From Anaerolineae bacterium (GTDB lineage Bacteria > Chloroflexota > Anaerolineae > B4-G1 > SLSP01), in assembly GCA_016927095.1 (NCBI GenBank), contig JAFGNI010000114.1:1-17377 (forward strand): 17,377 nucleotides of DNA, written 5' to 3'. Numbering within the stretch: position 1 is the first letter of the stretch; each line of letters begins with the position of its first letter. The notes under the pieces were generated by a model, which ran no database searches, was not told the DNA's origin, and was given only the letters and a program-made list of their open reading frames with translations. Made by a program: the position numbers and the translations under genes. Shown here in pieces: positions 7,846 through 15,379 of this stretch.

Positions 7846-8949
7846 ATGGCTGATAAGGTCCGGATTGGCATCATCGGGGTTGGACAGATTGGCAAGCATC
7901 ATCTGCGCCGCTATCGTGAGATCGAGGCTGCCGAGGTTGTGGCGCTGGCCGATATCGACGTCCCTGAGGGACAACGGGTCGCGGAGGAGTTTGGCATCCC
8001 GAATATCTACACGAACGGCTACAAGATGCTCGAGCGCGACGATCTGGATGCCGTGGATGTCTGCCTTCACAACAACCTGCACATGGCTGCGACGGTCGCC
8101 GCACTACGGGCCGGCAACAATGTCTACTGTGAGAAGCCGATGGCGGGCACCTACATCGATGCCCTGAAGATGTATGAGGTGGCCCGAGAGACGGGCAAGA
8201 TGCTGCACATCCAGCTCGGGACATTGTACACTGCCGAGACGCGCGTCGCTAAGTACCTCATCGATCAGGGGCATCTGGGCAAGATCTATCACGCGCGCTC
8301 CACAGGGTTCCGGCGCCGCGGTCGTCCCTACGTCGATGGTTACGGCTCGTTCAACTTCGTGCGGAAAGATGTCTCAGCTGGCGGCGCCTTCTACGACATG
8401 GGCGTCTACCATATCGCCCGCATGCTGTATCTACTCGGCAACCCTGAGATCCTGACGATCACGGGCAAGACCTTCCAGGAGACACCGATCGATCCCCGGC
8501 GCAAAGAAATCAGCGGGTACAATGTTGAGGAGCTTGGCATGGGCTTTGTCCGGCTCGCTAACAATGTCGCCCTGGACATCATCGAGTCGTGGGCCATCCA
8601 TCTGGATGGATTTGACGGGTCATATGTTGTCGGTTCCGACGGTGGTGTCCGGCTGGAGCCCTTTGGCTTCTACTACAACATCGAGGATGTTGCGCTCAGC
8701 AGCACCGCTGACCTCAAGCAGTTCGAGTACCGGATGCAGAATGTCCATGAGGTCGGTGACGTCTACGATAGCTCCCAACATCATTGGATCGCTGCCAACC
8801 AGGGACGCGTCGACCTGTTGCCGACGGCGGCGGTTGCCCTGAACACGATGCTGATCTCGGAGGGCATCTATCGCTCCGAGGAGCTTGGGCGCGAGCTGAT
8901 GGCCGAGGAAGTCAAGGCGATGTCCAAGTCGACGGCTGTCGACATCTAG
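7846..8949 (+). CDS. Gfo/Idh/MocA family oxidoreductase (second copy)
   Basis: 367-residue NAD(P)-dependent oxidoreductase. Rossmann motif GIIGVGQIG is at residues 8-16, the signature CEKPMAG has E96-K97-P98, and GGAFYDMGVYHIARM (179-193) places the substrate-domain His at H189. Similarity to the first Gfo/Idh/MocA protein of the window is limited to family motifs: the C-terminal domains differ, so they probably act on different substrates and are not a recent duplication. AGGAGAGG at 7835-7842 gives a strong ribosome site for ATG 7846. It starts 27 bases after the permease and ends 8 bases before a DUF362 gene, so it is probably in one transcript with both. The catalysed reaction is not identifiable. 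Confidence 0.92.
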   Translation: MADKVRIGIIGVGQIGKHHLRRYREIEAAEVVALADIDVPEGQRVAEEFGIPNIYTNGYKMLERDDLDAVDVCLHNNLHMAATVAALRAGNNVYCEKPMAGTYIDALKMYEVARETGKMLHIQLGTLYTAETRVAKYLIDQGHLGKIYHARSTGFRRRGRPYVDGYGSFNFVRKDVSAGGAFYDMGVYHIARMLYLLGNPEILTITGKTFQETPIDPRRKEISGYNVEELGMGFVRLANNVALDIIESWAIHLDGFDGSYVVGSDGGVRLEPFGFYYNIEDVALSSTADLKQFEYRMQNVHEVGDVYDSSQHHWIAANQGRVDLLPTAAVALNTMLISEGIYRSEELGRELMAEEVKAMSKSTAVDI

Positions 8950-8957
8950 ACATCGAT

Positions 8958-10118
8958 ATGGGCGGGAGGGCTAGCCGGGAAGTTTGCCGGCGACGTCTGT
9001 CGCGACGCGAGTTCCTGGTTCTTGGTCTTGCCGGAGCTCTGGGCGGCTGCTTACCAGGACCGGTGCCTCAGGAAACGGCACCGCCGCCAACTTCGGAATC
9101 TACCCAGGTGCCGGATCCTACGTCGACGCCAAGGCCATTGCCCGTGGCGAGCCCCACCTCGACTGTTGCGCCCGCCCCAACGGATACCGAGCCCCCGATG
9201 CCTGCAGCGACGCCGACGGTGGCGCCAACCGAGGCGCCGCCGCCTTTGCCCGCCACCGGCAGCGTCGTGCGTGTCCGGGATGCCGCCGTCTGGCAGGGCG
9301 AGGCCTTGGACCCCGAACGCCTCGGTCGGATGCTTGATCGTGGGATGGCGGCGTTGACCGGGGTTGGCGACGTTGCATCCGCCTGGGTCGGGTATTTCTC
9401 ACCGGACGACCACGTTGCGATCAAGGTGAACACCATTGCCGGCAGCGCCTTCTGGACACACCCTATGCTTGTGCGGCTGATCGTCCAGCGCCTTGTGGCG
9501 TCTGGTGTGCCCGAAGAGCAGATCACAGTCTTTGATCGGACCACGCACGAGTTGGAAGCAGCCGGGTACCTGATCAACCGTGACGGCCCTGGGGTGCGCT
9601 GCTACGGTACAGATGGTGACTATCCCGCACAAGCGGAGTTGCTCGAGGCACCGATCGGCCTCAGCCGCATCTTGATGGACGCCACGGCTCTGATCAACGT
9701 GCCCATCCTGAAGGCACACAGCATCAGCGGGATGAGCTTCGCGCTCAAGAACCACTACGGGACCTTTGACCGTCCCGGTCGCTATCACGGTCCCATCGTC
9801 CATGCGCTGGGTGAGTTGAGCCTCCTGCCGGCGATTGCAGAGCGGACGCGGCTCATCGTTGGTGACCCGCTCAGTATCTGCGATTCGGGTTGGCGGCAGG
9901 CGGTGACGAGCGACGCACTTCTGATCAGCCGCGATCCGGTGGCCCACGATGCCGTGGGCCTCCAGATGCTCTCCGAGGCTTTGGCGCAGCTTGGGAAGAG
10001 CGGTGCGGCGGCTGAGGACCGAGCCTCGGCATGGCTGGCCCATGCGCAGGACATCGGCCTGGGCATAGGGGCGATTGAGGAGATCGAGGTGGTTGAGGTT
10101 GCGGCGGAGGGGTCATAG
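8958..10118 (+). CDS. Tat-exported DUF362 lipoprotein
   Basis: 386-residue DUF362 protein of unknown function, predicted to be exported folded and lipid-anchored. The twin-arginine motif SRREFL (15-20) is followed by a hydrophobic segment and LGGC with Cys31, an acceptable lipobox. Residues 37-99 are a Pro/Thr/Ser-rich linker. The DUF362 domain fills 100-380, with VAIKVNTIAG (153-162), INVPILKAHS (246-255) followed by ALKNHYG (262-268), and DPVAHDAVGLQML (326-338). The four cysteines (10, 31, 215, 308) form no CxxC cluster, so this copy lacks the ferredoxin-like iron-sulphur motif found in some relatives. The frame is open further upstream to 8784, but that part overlaps the preceding gene; ATG 8958 places the Tat peptide at the N terminus. 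There is no clear Shine-Dalgarno, and translation may be coupled to the gene ending 8 bases earlier. Confidence 0.87.
   Translation: MGGRASREVCRRRLSRREFLVLGLAGALGGCLPGPVPQETAPPPTSESTQVPDPTSTPRPLPVASPTSTVAPAPTDTEPPMPAATPTVAPTEAPPPLPATGSVVRVRDAAVWQGEALDPERLGRMLDRGMAALTGVGDVASAWVGYFSPDDHVAIKVNTIAGSAFWTHPMLVRLIVQRLVASGVPEEQITVFDRTTHELEAAGYLINRDGPGVRCYGTDGDYPAQAELLEAPIGLSRILMDATALINVPILKAHSISGMSFALKNHYGTFDRPGRYHGPIVHALGELSLLPAIAERTRLIVGDPLSICDSGWRQAVTSDALLISRDPVAHDAVGLQMLSEALAQLGKSGAAAEDRASAWLAHAQDIGLGIGAIEEIEVVEVAAEGS
10106..10112 (+). promoter_or_regulatory. Shine-Dalgarno deciding the GTG start of the second DUF362 gene
   Basis: GGAGGGG lies 7 bases before GTG 10120, inside the last codons of the upstream DUF362 gene. 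The alternative ATG at 10126 would be 13 bases away, so GTG is preferred. Confidence 0.7.
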
Positions 10119-10119
10119 C

Positions 10120-11091
10120 GTGAGTATGCAAGAAAGGCTGGTCGCCAACCGGTGGTCGCGGCGTAGGTTTCTGGCTTGGGTTACTGCGGCGGTCGGGGCT
10201 GCGTTGTTGGGGCCTGCCTGTGCTGCTGATACCAAGCCCGGGCCGGGCAGCGTCCGCCGGCAGGCACCGGCGCCGTCAGGAGATCAGGCCTACCTGGCGA
10301 TTGCTCGCGGGGAGTCACCCGCCACGATCACTGAGCGTGCTGTCGCGGCACTGGGTGGCATCGAGCGTTTCGTGGCGCCCGGTGACAGTGTCGTCATCAA
10401 GCCCAACATCTGTGTTGACTACAACCCGCCGGAATATGCTGCGACGACGAACCCCGAGGTCGTCGCGACTTTGGTGCGGCTCTGCCTGGGCGCCGGCGCC
10501 GGTCGCGTCCGCGTTATGGATATGCCCTTTGGAGGGACGCCGGAATCCGCCTACGCCATCAGCGGGATTGAGGTCGCTGTCCAGAGAGCCGGAGGTGAGA
10601 TGGTGCTGATGAATCGCGCCAAGTTTCTGGAGACGCCGATACCCGACGGGCTCGATCTGGACAAGTGGGAGATCTATGGGGACGTGCTGAATGCCAACGT
10701 GATCATCAACGTGCCGATCGCCAAGCACCATTCGCTGGCGCGGTTGAGCCTGGGGATGAAGAACCTCCTTGGCGTGATCACGCAGCCGGGACGCATCCAC
10801 AGCAATTTGGGACAGCGTGTCGCCGACCTCGCCAGCGTCATTCGCCCAACGCTCACGGTCGTGGACGCTGTGCGTGTGTTGGTGGATCACGGTCCGACCG
10901 GGGGGAGTCTCAACGACGTGGTGAGGGCCAACACGGTGATCGCTAGCCACGACTTCGTGGCAGCGGATGCCCAGGCTGCGACGCTCTTCGGGTTGACCGG
11001 TGGCGACATCCCGTATGTCCGCGCCGCCGCCGAGATGGGCCTGGGCACCAAGGAGCTTGGGTCCCTGAAGATCGCGGAGTTCGAAGTCTGA
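10120..11091 (+). CDS. Tat-exported DUF362 protein (second copy)
   Basis: 323-residue DUF362 protein of unknown function. The N terminus has a twin-arginine motif SRRRFLAW (13-20) and a hydrophobic stretch ending GPACAAD. The region before Cys34 is not a canonical lipobox, so cleavage after Ala (ACA) is as likely as lipidation. Domain landmarks: VVIKPNICVD (91-100), INVPIAKHHS (196-205) with LGMKNLLGVI (211-220), and TLTVVDAVRVLVDHGPTGG (244-262). Unlike the preceding paralogue it has no Pro/Thr linker and is closer to the usual DUF362 core. No CxxC iron-sulphur motif is present. It starts one base after the upstream stop with a GTG codon, so translational coupling is likely and the pair may be made in similar amounts, perhaps as a heteromer (inference). 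Confidence 0.87.
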   Translation: MSMQERLVANRWSRRRFLAWVTAAVGAALLGPACAADTKPGPGSVRRQAPAPSGDQAYLAIARGESPATITERAVAALGGIERFVAPGDSVVIKPNICVDYNPPEYAATTNPEVVATLVRLCLGAGAGRVRVMDMPFGGTPESAYAISGIEVAVQRAGGEMVLMNRAKFLETPIPDGLDLDKWEIYGDVLNANVIINVPIAKHHSLARLSLGMKNLLGVITQPGRIHSNLGQRVADLASVIRPTLTVVDAVRVLVDHGPTGGSLNDVVRANTVIASHDFVAADAQAATLFGLTGGDIPYVRAAAEMGLGTKELGSLKIAEFEV

Positions 11092-11110
11092 AGGCGCCCG
11101 GCGAGGGATA

Positions 11111-11974
11111 ATGGACCGGCGCTTTTCGGTCTTCGCTGCCCTCCTGCTCCTGATGCTGGCAAGCTGCGTCAGGGTAGGTCCTCAAGACGCCTCATCTGTG
11201 CCGGCGACGCTGCTCCCAGACGAGGTGGCAGGATGGACGTCTGTTGGCGACGTCGCCACCCACGACCGCGACACCCTGACGGAATTGGTCAATGGCCAGG
11301 CTGCGGCGTATTTCGCCTATGACTTCCAGCGTGTGGCCGTTTCCACCTACCAGAATGCTGCATCGACGACGCTGCGCGTTGAGATCTGGGAGCTGTCTGA
11401 CCCACTGAACGCCTATGGGCTCTTCACCTGGAGCCGGGCGGGCGAACCAGTCGCACTGGGCAACGCCGGCGACGCAGATCCAGGTCGTCGCGTTGCCTTC
11501 TGGCAGGCCCGCTACTATGTGCAGGTCCGTGCCACTCAACCCGTGCCTGACGCAGAGCTGACGGCCTTTGCAGAGGCACTCAGCGCAGCGCTCCCTCAAG
11601 GGGGCGAGACGCCCCAGCTGGTGGCGCGACTGCCGGGAACGGGCTTGTTGGGGAAACGGGCCGTCTACTTCCGGCGTGAGCTGTCGATTCAGGATCTCGT
11701 GTGGCTGGGCGGTGAGGATCTACTCGGCTTGGACGGTCGGGCGGAGGGGGTTGTTGCGCCATACGAGGTGGATGGGCAGGTGCTGTTGCTCATGGTCGTG
11801 GCCTACCCGGACGGAGACGCTGCTGCGGAGGCTGCAGCGCGGTTGGGTGCCGCTAGGCCCGACCAGATGGTAACGGTAGTGGTTAGCGAGGATTTGCTAG
11901 CCGCTGTCTTCGGTGGTCTCGAGGCCTCTGCAGCTGAGGCATGGGTCGTTTCTGTTATCGCGAGCATAGAATGA
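11111..11974 (+). CDS. DUF6599-like lipoprotein
   Basis: 287-residue predicted lipoprotein of unknown function. A short signal peptide ends in a perfect lipobox LASC with Cys19. The mature protein begins with LLPDEVAGWT (34-43), followed by LVNGQAAAYFAYDF (59-72) and VEIWELSDPLNAYGLF (90-105). These match the pattern I associate with DUF6599 (gene-end 'peel-away' Trp, N-G-x-A-x-x-Y, then an E-I-W/Y-x-x segment before a G-hydrophobic turn). GKRAVYFRRE (181-190) starts the second half. The start codon has only a close GAGGGA (11103-11108). It lies 19 bases after the second DUF362 gene; the three exported proteins probably form one functional set. The family assignment is from memory of the motif pattern and was not searched. 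Confidence 0.72.
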   Translation: MDRRFSVFAALLLLMLASCVRVGPQDASSVPATLLPDEVAGWTSVGDVATHDRDTLTELVNGQAAAYFAYDFQRVAVSTYQNAASTTLRVEIWELSDPLNAYGLFTWSRAGEPVALGNAGDADPGRRVAFWQARYYVQVRATQPVPDAELTAFAEALSAALPQGGETPQLVARLPGTGLLGKRAVYFRRELSIQDLVWLGGEDLLGLDGRAEGVVAPYEVDGQVLLLMVVAYPDGDAAAEAAARLGAARPDQMVTVVVSEDLLAAVFGGLEASAAEAWVVSVIASIE

Positions 11975-11997
11975 CTAAGGACCTGGTGTAGTTAGGC

Positions 11998-12042
11998 AAG
12001 GATTACGTCTGTAAGGATTGCGTCTGTAAGGATTATGTCTGT
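11998..12042 (+). repeat. Three tandem 15-bp copies of a Shine-Dalgarno/initiator module
   Basis: Three contiguous 15-base units (11998, 12013, 12028), each AAGGATT + triplet + TCTGT. They differ mainly at the triplet: ACG, GCG and finally ATG, the last being the glgA start codon at 12035. Each unit carries AAGGA. The units are multiples of three, so all copies are in the glgA frame; the frame is closed by TAG at 11993-11995. A looser similar stretch, AAGGACCTGGTGT, precedes them within about 11977-11990. Confidence 0.85.
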
Positions 12043-13522
12043 GGAGAGAAGGCTCAGAATCGCCATGGTGGCGTCGGAGTGCGTGCCCTTTGCCAAGAGC
12101 GGGGGGCTTGCTGATGTTGTGGGAGCGTTGCCCAGGGCCTTGAGGGCGTTGGGACATGATGTGATCGTCGTGATGCCCAAGTATGGTTCGATGGATGCGC
12201 AGAGGTTCGGCCTGCGCCGTCACTTCGATACGATGGGCGTCTGGATGGGCGATCAGGAGGAGTGGTGTGCTGTCGATGTTAGCCGTGCGATGGACAACGT
12301 TCCGGTCTACTTCATCGAGTCGCAGAAGTACTTCGACCGGCCTGGCCTTTACCACGATGACGGTCTACAGGACTACGGCGACAACCCGAGGCGTTTCGCC
12401 TTTCTGACCCGGGCTGCTTTGCAGCTCTGTCACGATATGCGTTTCTACCCTGAAGTTGTCCACGCGCACGACTGGCAGACTGCACTGGCGCCCGCCTATC
12501 TCAAGGTCTGGCACTGGAACGATGACGTACTTGGTGATACTGCGAGCCTGCTGACGATCCACAATATCGGATATCAGGGCGCCTACGGCGCGGAGCACTA
12601 CGACTACATCGGCCTGCAGTGGGGCAACTTCACACCAGATAAGTTCGAGGACCACGGACGCATCAACTTCCTCAAGGGCGGGATTCACTACGCAGACTTG
12701 GTCAACACTGTCAGTCCGACCTATGCCGATGAGACACGGACGCCGGAGTATGCGCACGGGCTGGCCCCCTATCTCAACGACAAGGGTGATGACTACCTGG
12801 GCATTCTCAACGGTGTGGACTACAGCCAGTGGGACCCTGCCACGGACACCTTGATTCCGGCTCAGTACACGCGGCACGATCTACGCGGTAAGGCCATCTG
12901 CAAACAAGCCCTTCAGGAACGCGTGCAGATCGACAGTGATCCGACGGTGCCGCTGATTGGTGTGGTGAGCCGCTTTGCCGACCAGAAGGGGTTGGATGTG
13001 CTGGCGGCCACCATTGAGCGGATCGTGCAGGACATGATGGTTCAGTTCGTTATCTTGGGTTCCGGTGACCGGGGGCTGGAGGCCTTCTACGGCGGTCTTC
13101 CAGGACGCTATCCGGGCCGTGTCGGCAGCTACATCGGGTACAACAACGAGCTCGCCCACTGGATCGAGGCCGGTGCGGACTTCTTCCTGATGCCCTCGCG
13201 GTACGAGCCCTGCGGGCTGAACCAGATCTACTCTCTCAAGTACGGCACCCTGCCCATTGTGCGCAACACGGGGGGGCTGGCGGATACCGTTGAGCAGTAT
13301 GACGAGCGCGTGGGCAGCGGCACGGGGTTCAAGTTCAACGCGCTGAGCGCTGACGCCATCTACTACACCGTCGGATGGGCGGTAAGCACCTGGTATGATC
13401 GCAAGTTCCATATTGGGAAGATGCGCCGCCGTGCGATGGCCCAGAGCTTCTCGTGGGAGGAGAGCGCACAGGCCTACGTGCGCGCTTACCAGAAGGCTAT
13501 CGAGAACAAGCGAGCACTGTGA
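12035..13522 (+). CDS. glgA: Glycogen synthase (ADP-glucose type, GT5)
   Basis: 495-residue cytoplasmic retaining glucosyltransferase that adds glucose from ADP-glucose to the non-reducing end of alpha-1,4-glucan. The N-terminal glucosyl-nucleotide loop KSGGLADV is at 21-28, HAHDWQT at 143-149 and LTIHNIGYQG at 173-182. GVVSRFADQKGLDVL (309-323) supplies the phosphate-binding Arg313 and Lys318. PSRYEPCGLNQ with E391 is the GT5 E-x7-E region, and RNTGGLADTV (410-419) the C-terminal loop. The length matches bacterial GlgA. ATG 12035 lies inside the third 15-bp repeat with its AAGGA only 2-3 bases upstream, closer than ideal; GTG 12041 is an alternative. It sits alone without other glg genes, between a DUF6599 lipoprotein and sugar isomerases. 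Its stop codon abuts an octamer array. Confidence 0.95.
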   Translation: MSVERRLRIAMVASECVPFAKSGGLADVVGALPRALRALGHDVIVVMPKYGSMDAQRFGLRRHFDTMGVWMGDQEEWCAVDVSRAMDNVPVYFIESQKYFDRPGLYHDDGLQDYGDNPRRFAFLTRAALQLCHDMRFYPEVVHAHDWQTALAPAYLKVWHWNDDVLGDTASLLTIHNIGYQGAYGAEHYDYIGLQWGNFTPDKFEDHGRINFLKGGIHYADLVNTVSPTYADETRTPEYAHGLAPYLNDKGDDYLGILNGVDYSQWDPATDTLIPAQYTRHDLRGKAICKQALQERVQIDSDPTVPLIGVVSRFADQKGLDVLAATIERIVQDMMVQFVILGSGDRGLEAFYGGLPGRYPGRVGSYIGYNNELAHWIEAGADFFLMPSRYEPCGLNQIYSLKYGTLPIVRNTGGLADTVEQYDERVGSGTGFKFNALSADAIYYTVGWAVSTWYDRKFHIGKMRRRAMAQSFSWEESAQAYVRAYQKAIENKRAL

Positions 13523-13578
13523 ACGTTTTGGTGCTAGAACGTTCAAACGCTTGCACGGTGGAACGTGTGAACGTTGAT
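13523..13578 (+). repeat. Degenerate 8-bp tandem array forming a hairpin (array A2)
   Basis: Seven 8-base units in register begin at the base after the glgA stop codon (ACGTTTTG at 13523, ACGTTCAA at 13539, ACGTGTGA at 13563). Bases 13538-13549 pair with 13564-13575 in 11 of 12 positions around a 14-base loop, the same arm and loop lengths as at 766-837. The word set is the same ACGTT family although the copies are 12.7 kb apart and their intervening units differ. Confidence 0.83.
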
Positions 13579-13585
13579 ACTTACC

Positions 13586-13599
13586 GGCGCTTTGGCGCC
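13586..13599 (+). other. Small GC-rich hairpin upstream of an isomerase gene
   Basis: GGCGC (13586-13590), loop TTTG, GCGCC (13595-13599). The stem ends 5 bases before the AAGGAG ribosome site at 13605 and has no T-run. It could slow readthrough or affect ribosome access; either role is inference from position. Confidence 0.4.
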
Positions 13600-13604
13600 T
13601 AGCG

Positions 13605-13610
13605 AAGGAG
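13605..13610 (+). promoter_or_regulatory. Shine-Dalgarno fixing the start of the second isomerase
   Basis: AAGGAG, 8 bases before ATG 13619. It decides against the in-frame TTG at 13574, which lies inside the octamer array and would add 15 residues unlike the family. Confidence 0.75.
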
Positions 13611-13618
13611 CTGACGAG

Positions 13619-14452
13619 ATGCGATTAGGTGGTCCTGTTCACGTTGAAACGCTGACGCCGGAGACCTGGATCGCGGCGTTACGGGCGGAGGGGTATCGTG
13701 CGGCCTATTGCCCTGTCTCTGCGGAAGCGGATGATGCGACGATCCGGGCCTATGTCGATGCTGCTGCAGCCGCCGATGTTGTCATTGCCGAGGCGGGGGC
13801 GTGGTCCAATCCCTTGAGCCCGAACACGGCGGAGCGACAAGCGGCACTTGAGAAGTGCAAGACGCAGCTTGCTTTGGCCGAAGCGGTGGGGGCCCGCTGC
13901 TGCGTGAACATCTCCGGCTCGCGCGGCGAGCCCTGGGATGGCCCACATCCCGAGAACCTCACGCCTGGCACCTTCGATAGGGTGGTTGCCTCGGTTCAGG
14001 AGATCATCGATGCCGTGCAGCCCAAGCGGACAACCTACGTGCTGGAACCGATGCCGTGGATGTATCCGGACACCGCCGACAGCTATCTAGCTCTGCTGAA
14101 GGCTGTGGACCGCGAGGCCTTTGCGGTGCATATCGATATGGTCAACGTCGTCAACAGCCCCCAGGCCTACTTCGGCAACGCGGATCTGATCCGCGAGTGG
14201 TTCGCCAAACTGGGCCCCCAGATTCGCAGCTGCCACGCCAAGGACACGTTGCTCTCCACCCGACTAACTACCCATCTCGATGAGGTGCGCCCAGGGTTGG
14301 GTCACCTCGATTACCGGACCTTGCTCGTGGAGATGGACAAGCTCGATCCCGATCTACCTCTGATGATCGAGCACCTTCAGACCGAGGAGGCGTATCGCCT
14401 CGCCGCTGACCACATCCGCGCTATCGCCGCCGAGGTCGGTGTCGTCCTCTAG
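13619..14452 (+). CDS. Sugar phosphate isomerase/epimerase-family TIM barrel (second copy)
   Basis: 277-residue cytoplasmic TIM-barrel protein of the xylose isomerase-like superfamily. The metal ligands appear in the expected order: E143 (YVLEPMPW), D173 (VHIDMVNVV), H206 (CHAKDT) and E251 (MIEHLQ). GLGHLDYRTLL (227-237) corresponds to the G-x-G-x-hydrophobic-D loop before the last strands. The segment AGAWSNPLSPN (59-69) and CVNISGSRGEPW (95-106) resemble members working on larger sugar ligands, but I cannot name the substrate. It lies between glgA and another isomerase of the same superfamily, with which it shares only the fold motifs. Isomerase, epimerase, dehydratase and keto-glycoside lyase are all possible reactions. 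Confidence 0.88.
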   Translation: MRLGGPVHVETLTPETWIAALRAEGYRAAYCPVSAEADDATIRAYVDAAAAADVVIAEAGAWSNPLSPNTAERQAALEKCKTQLALAEAVGARCCVNISGSRGEPWDGPHPENLTPGTFDRVVASVQEIIDAVQPKRTTYVLEPMPWMYPDTADSYLALLKAVDREAFAVHIDMVNVVNSPQAYFGNADLIREWFAKLGPQIRSCHAKDTLLSTRLTTHLDEVRPGLGHLDYRTLLVEMDKLDPDLPLMIEHLQTEEAYRLAADHIRAIAAEVGVVL

Positions 14453-14480
14453 CGCCAACCCATGCCTGCGGCGCCGTCCT

Positions 14481-14494
14481 GGTCTGTTGAGACC
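14481..14494 (+). other. Small hairpin after the second isomerase
   Basis: GGTCT (14481-14485), loop GTTG, AGACC (14490-14494), a perfect 5-bp stem. It is followed by mixed sequence rather than a T-run, so it would be a weak terminator at best. It directly precedes the octamer array at 14500. Confidence 0.4.
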
Positions 14495-14499
14495 CCTTG

Positions 14500-14531
14500 T
14501 GATTCGCTGATTTGTCGATTCTCTCATTCTC
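14500..14531 (+). repeat. Four-unit degenerate octamer array, reverse orientation (array C-half)
   Basis: Four 8-base units in register (TGATTCGC at 14500, TGATTTGT, CGATTCTC, TCATTCTC at 14524). Read on the opposite strand they give GCGAATCA-type words, the same family as the arrays at 17187-17234 and 17316-17355. Unlike those, no complementary array is found in this gap, so it cannot form the long stem locally. Confidence 0.7.
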
Positions 14532-14547
14532 TGTTGGGGGTGTTACG

Positions 14548-15336
14548 ATGAACTACGGCGTCTGTGCTGATCCGAAGTATGGTCCCGTGCTCGCCGAAGC
14601 CGGGTTTGACTTCATCGAGCTTCACGTCCAAAACAACCTCAAGACGGAGCAGCCGGAGGAGGCCTTCGTCGCGGAGCTGGCACGCATTCAGGCCTCGCCC
14701 CTCATGCCGTTGGCGGCCAACTGCTTCGTGCCTGGTCATCTGAAGATCACAGGCCCGGCGGTGAACTGGGATGCCCTGGCTGCCTATGCCGCCGAGGCCT
14801 TTGAGCGGGCGCAGATGGCGGGTATCCGCTCGATCGTCTTTGGCTCCGGTGGGGCCCGTGCCATCCCAGATGGCTTTGATCGCGACGAGGCGTGGCAGCA
14901 ACTGGTCCGCTTCGGCAAACTGATCGGCCCGTTGGCGCAAGCCCGCGGGGTGACCGTTGTGGTCGAACCGCTTAACGTCACACAGGGCGCCTGCAACGTG
15001 CTGACCTCGGTGGGCGAATCCGGTCGCTATGTCCGAGACGTCAACCATCCCAACGTGCGGCTGTTGGTGGATGCCTATCACTGGGGCCTTGACGGCGATA
15101 GCTACGATGATATCGTTGAGATGGGTCCCTTGCTCCACCACGTACACATTGCCACGGTCGCCAACCGCATGCCGCCGGGTTTCGAGCCGTGCGATTTCAC
15201 GGCTTTCTTCTCGGCGCTCAAGGAGGCTCGGTACGACGGCCCGATCTCCATCGAGGCCGCGTGGGAGGATCTGGAGCGCGACGCGGTAGCAGCTCACGAG
15301 CATCTGGTGGGTCTCGTCACGGACGCGGGGCTGTAG
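14548..15336 (+). CDS. Sugar phosphate isomerase/epimerase-family TIM barrel (third copy)
   Basis: 262-residue cytoplasmic barrel of the xylose isomerase-like superfamily. The N-terminal NYGVCADPKYGP and FIELHVQN strands are typical, and the metal set reads E140 (VVVEPLN), D175 (LLVDAYHW), H200 (HHVHIA) and E236 (SIEAAW). The pattern is close to ketose epimerase and hydroxypyruvate isomerase-like proteins, which act on free or phosphorylated ketoses; which one is unresolved. A G-run at 14536-14540 is the likely ribosome site for ATG 14548. An in-frame TTG at 14512 would translate the octamer array and is rejected. It is followed 43 bases later by the glycoside hydrolase, and may process the sugar that enzyme releases (inference). 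Confidence 0.9.
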   Translation: MNYGVCADPKYGPVLAEAGFDFIELHVQNNLKTEQPEEAFVAELARIQASPLMPLAANCFVPGHLKITGPAVNWDALAAYAAEAFERAQMAGIRSIVFGSGGARAIPDGFDRDEAWQQLVRFGKLIGPLAQARGVTVVVEPLNVTQGACNVLTSVGESGRYVRDVNHPNVRLLVDAYHWGLDGDSYDDIVEMGPLLHHVHIATVANRMPPGFEPCDFTAFFSALKEARYDGPISIEAAWEDLERDAVAAHEHLVGLVTDAGL

Positions 15337-15340
15337 TGGG

Positions 15341-15359
15341 GGTGGCTGATGGTGCCACC
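15341..15359 (+). other. Small hairpin upstream of the glycoside hydrolase
   Basis: GGTGGC (15341-15346), loop TGATGGT, GCCACC (15354-15359). It fills most of the 43-base gap and ends 9 bases before AAAGGA (15369-15374). No T-run follows. A translational or processing role is possible but only inferred. Confidence 0.4.
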
Positions 15360-15379
15360 TGGTCTGCGAAAGGACATCC

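Noticed and set aside
8784..8957. Upstream extension of the first DUF362 gene
   Set aside because: It overlaps the preceding oxidoreductase in another frame and would bury the Tat signal 58 residues inside the protein.
10075..10119. ATG at 10075 as start of the second DUF362 gene
   Set aside because: It overlaps the end of the first DUF362 gene and lacks a ribosome site; GTG 10120 has GGAGGGG at good spacing and puts the Tat motif near the N terminus.
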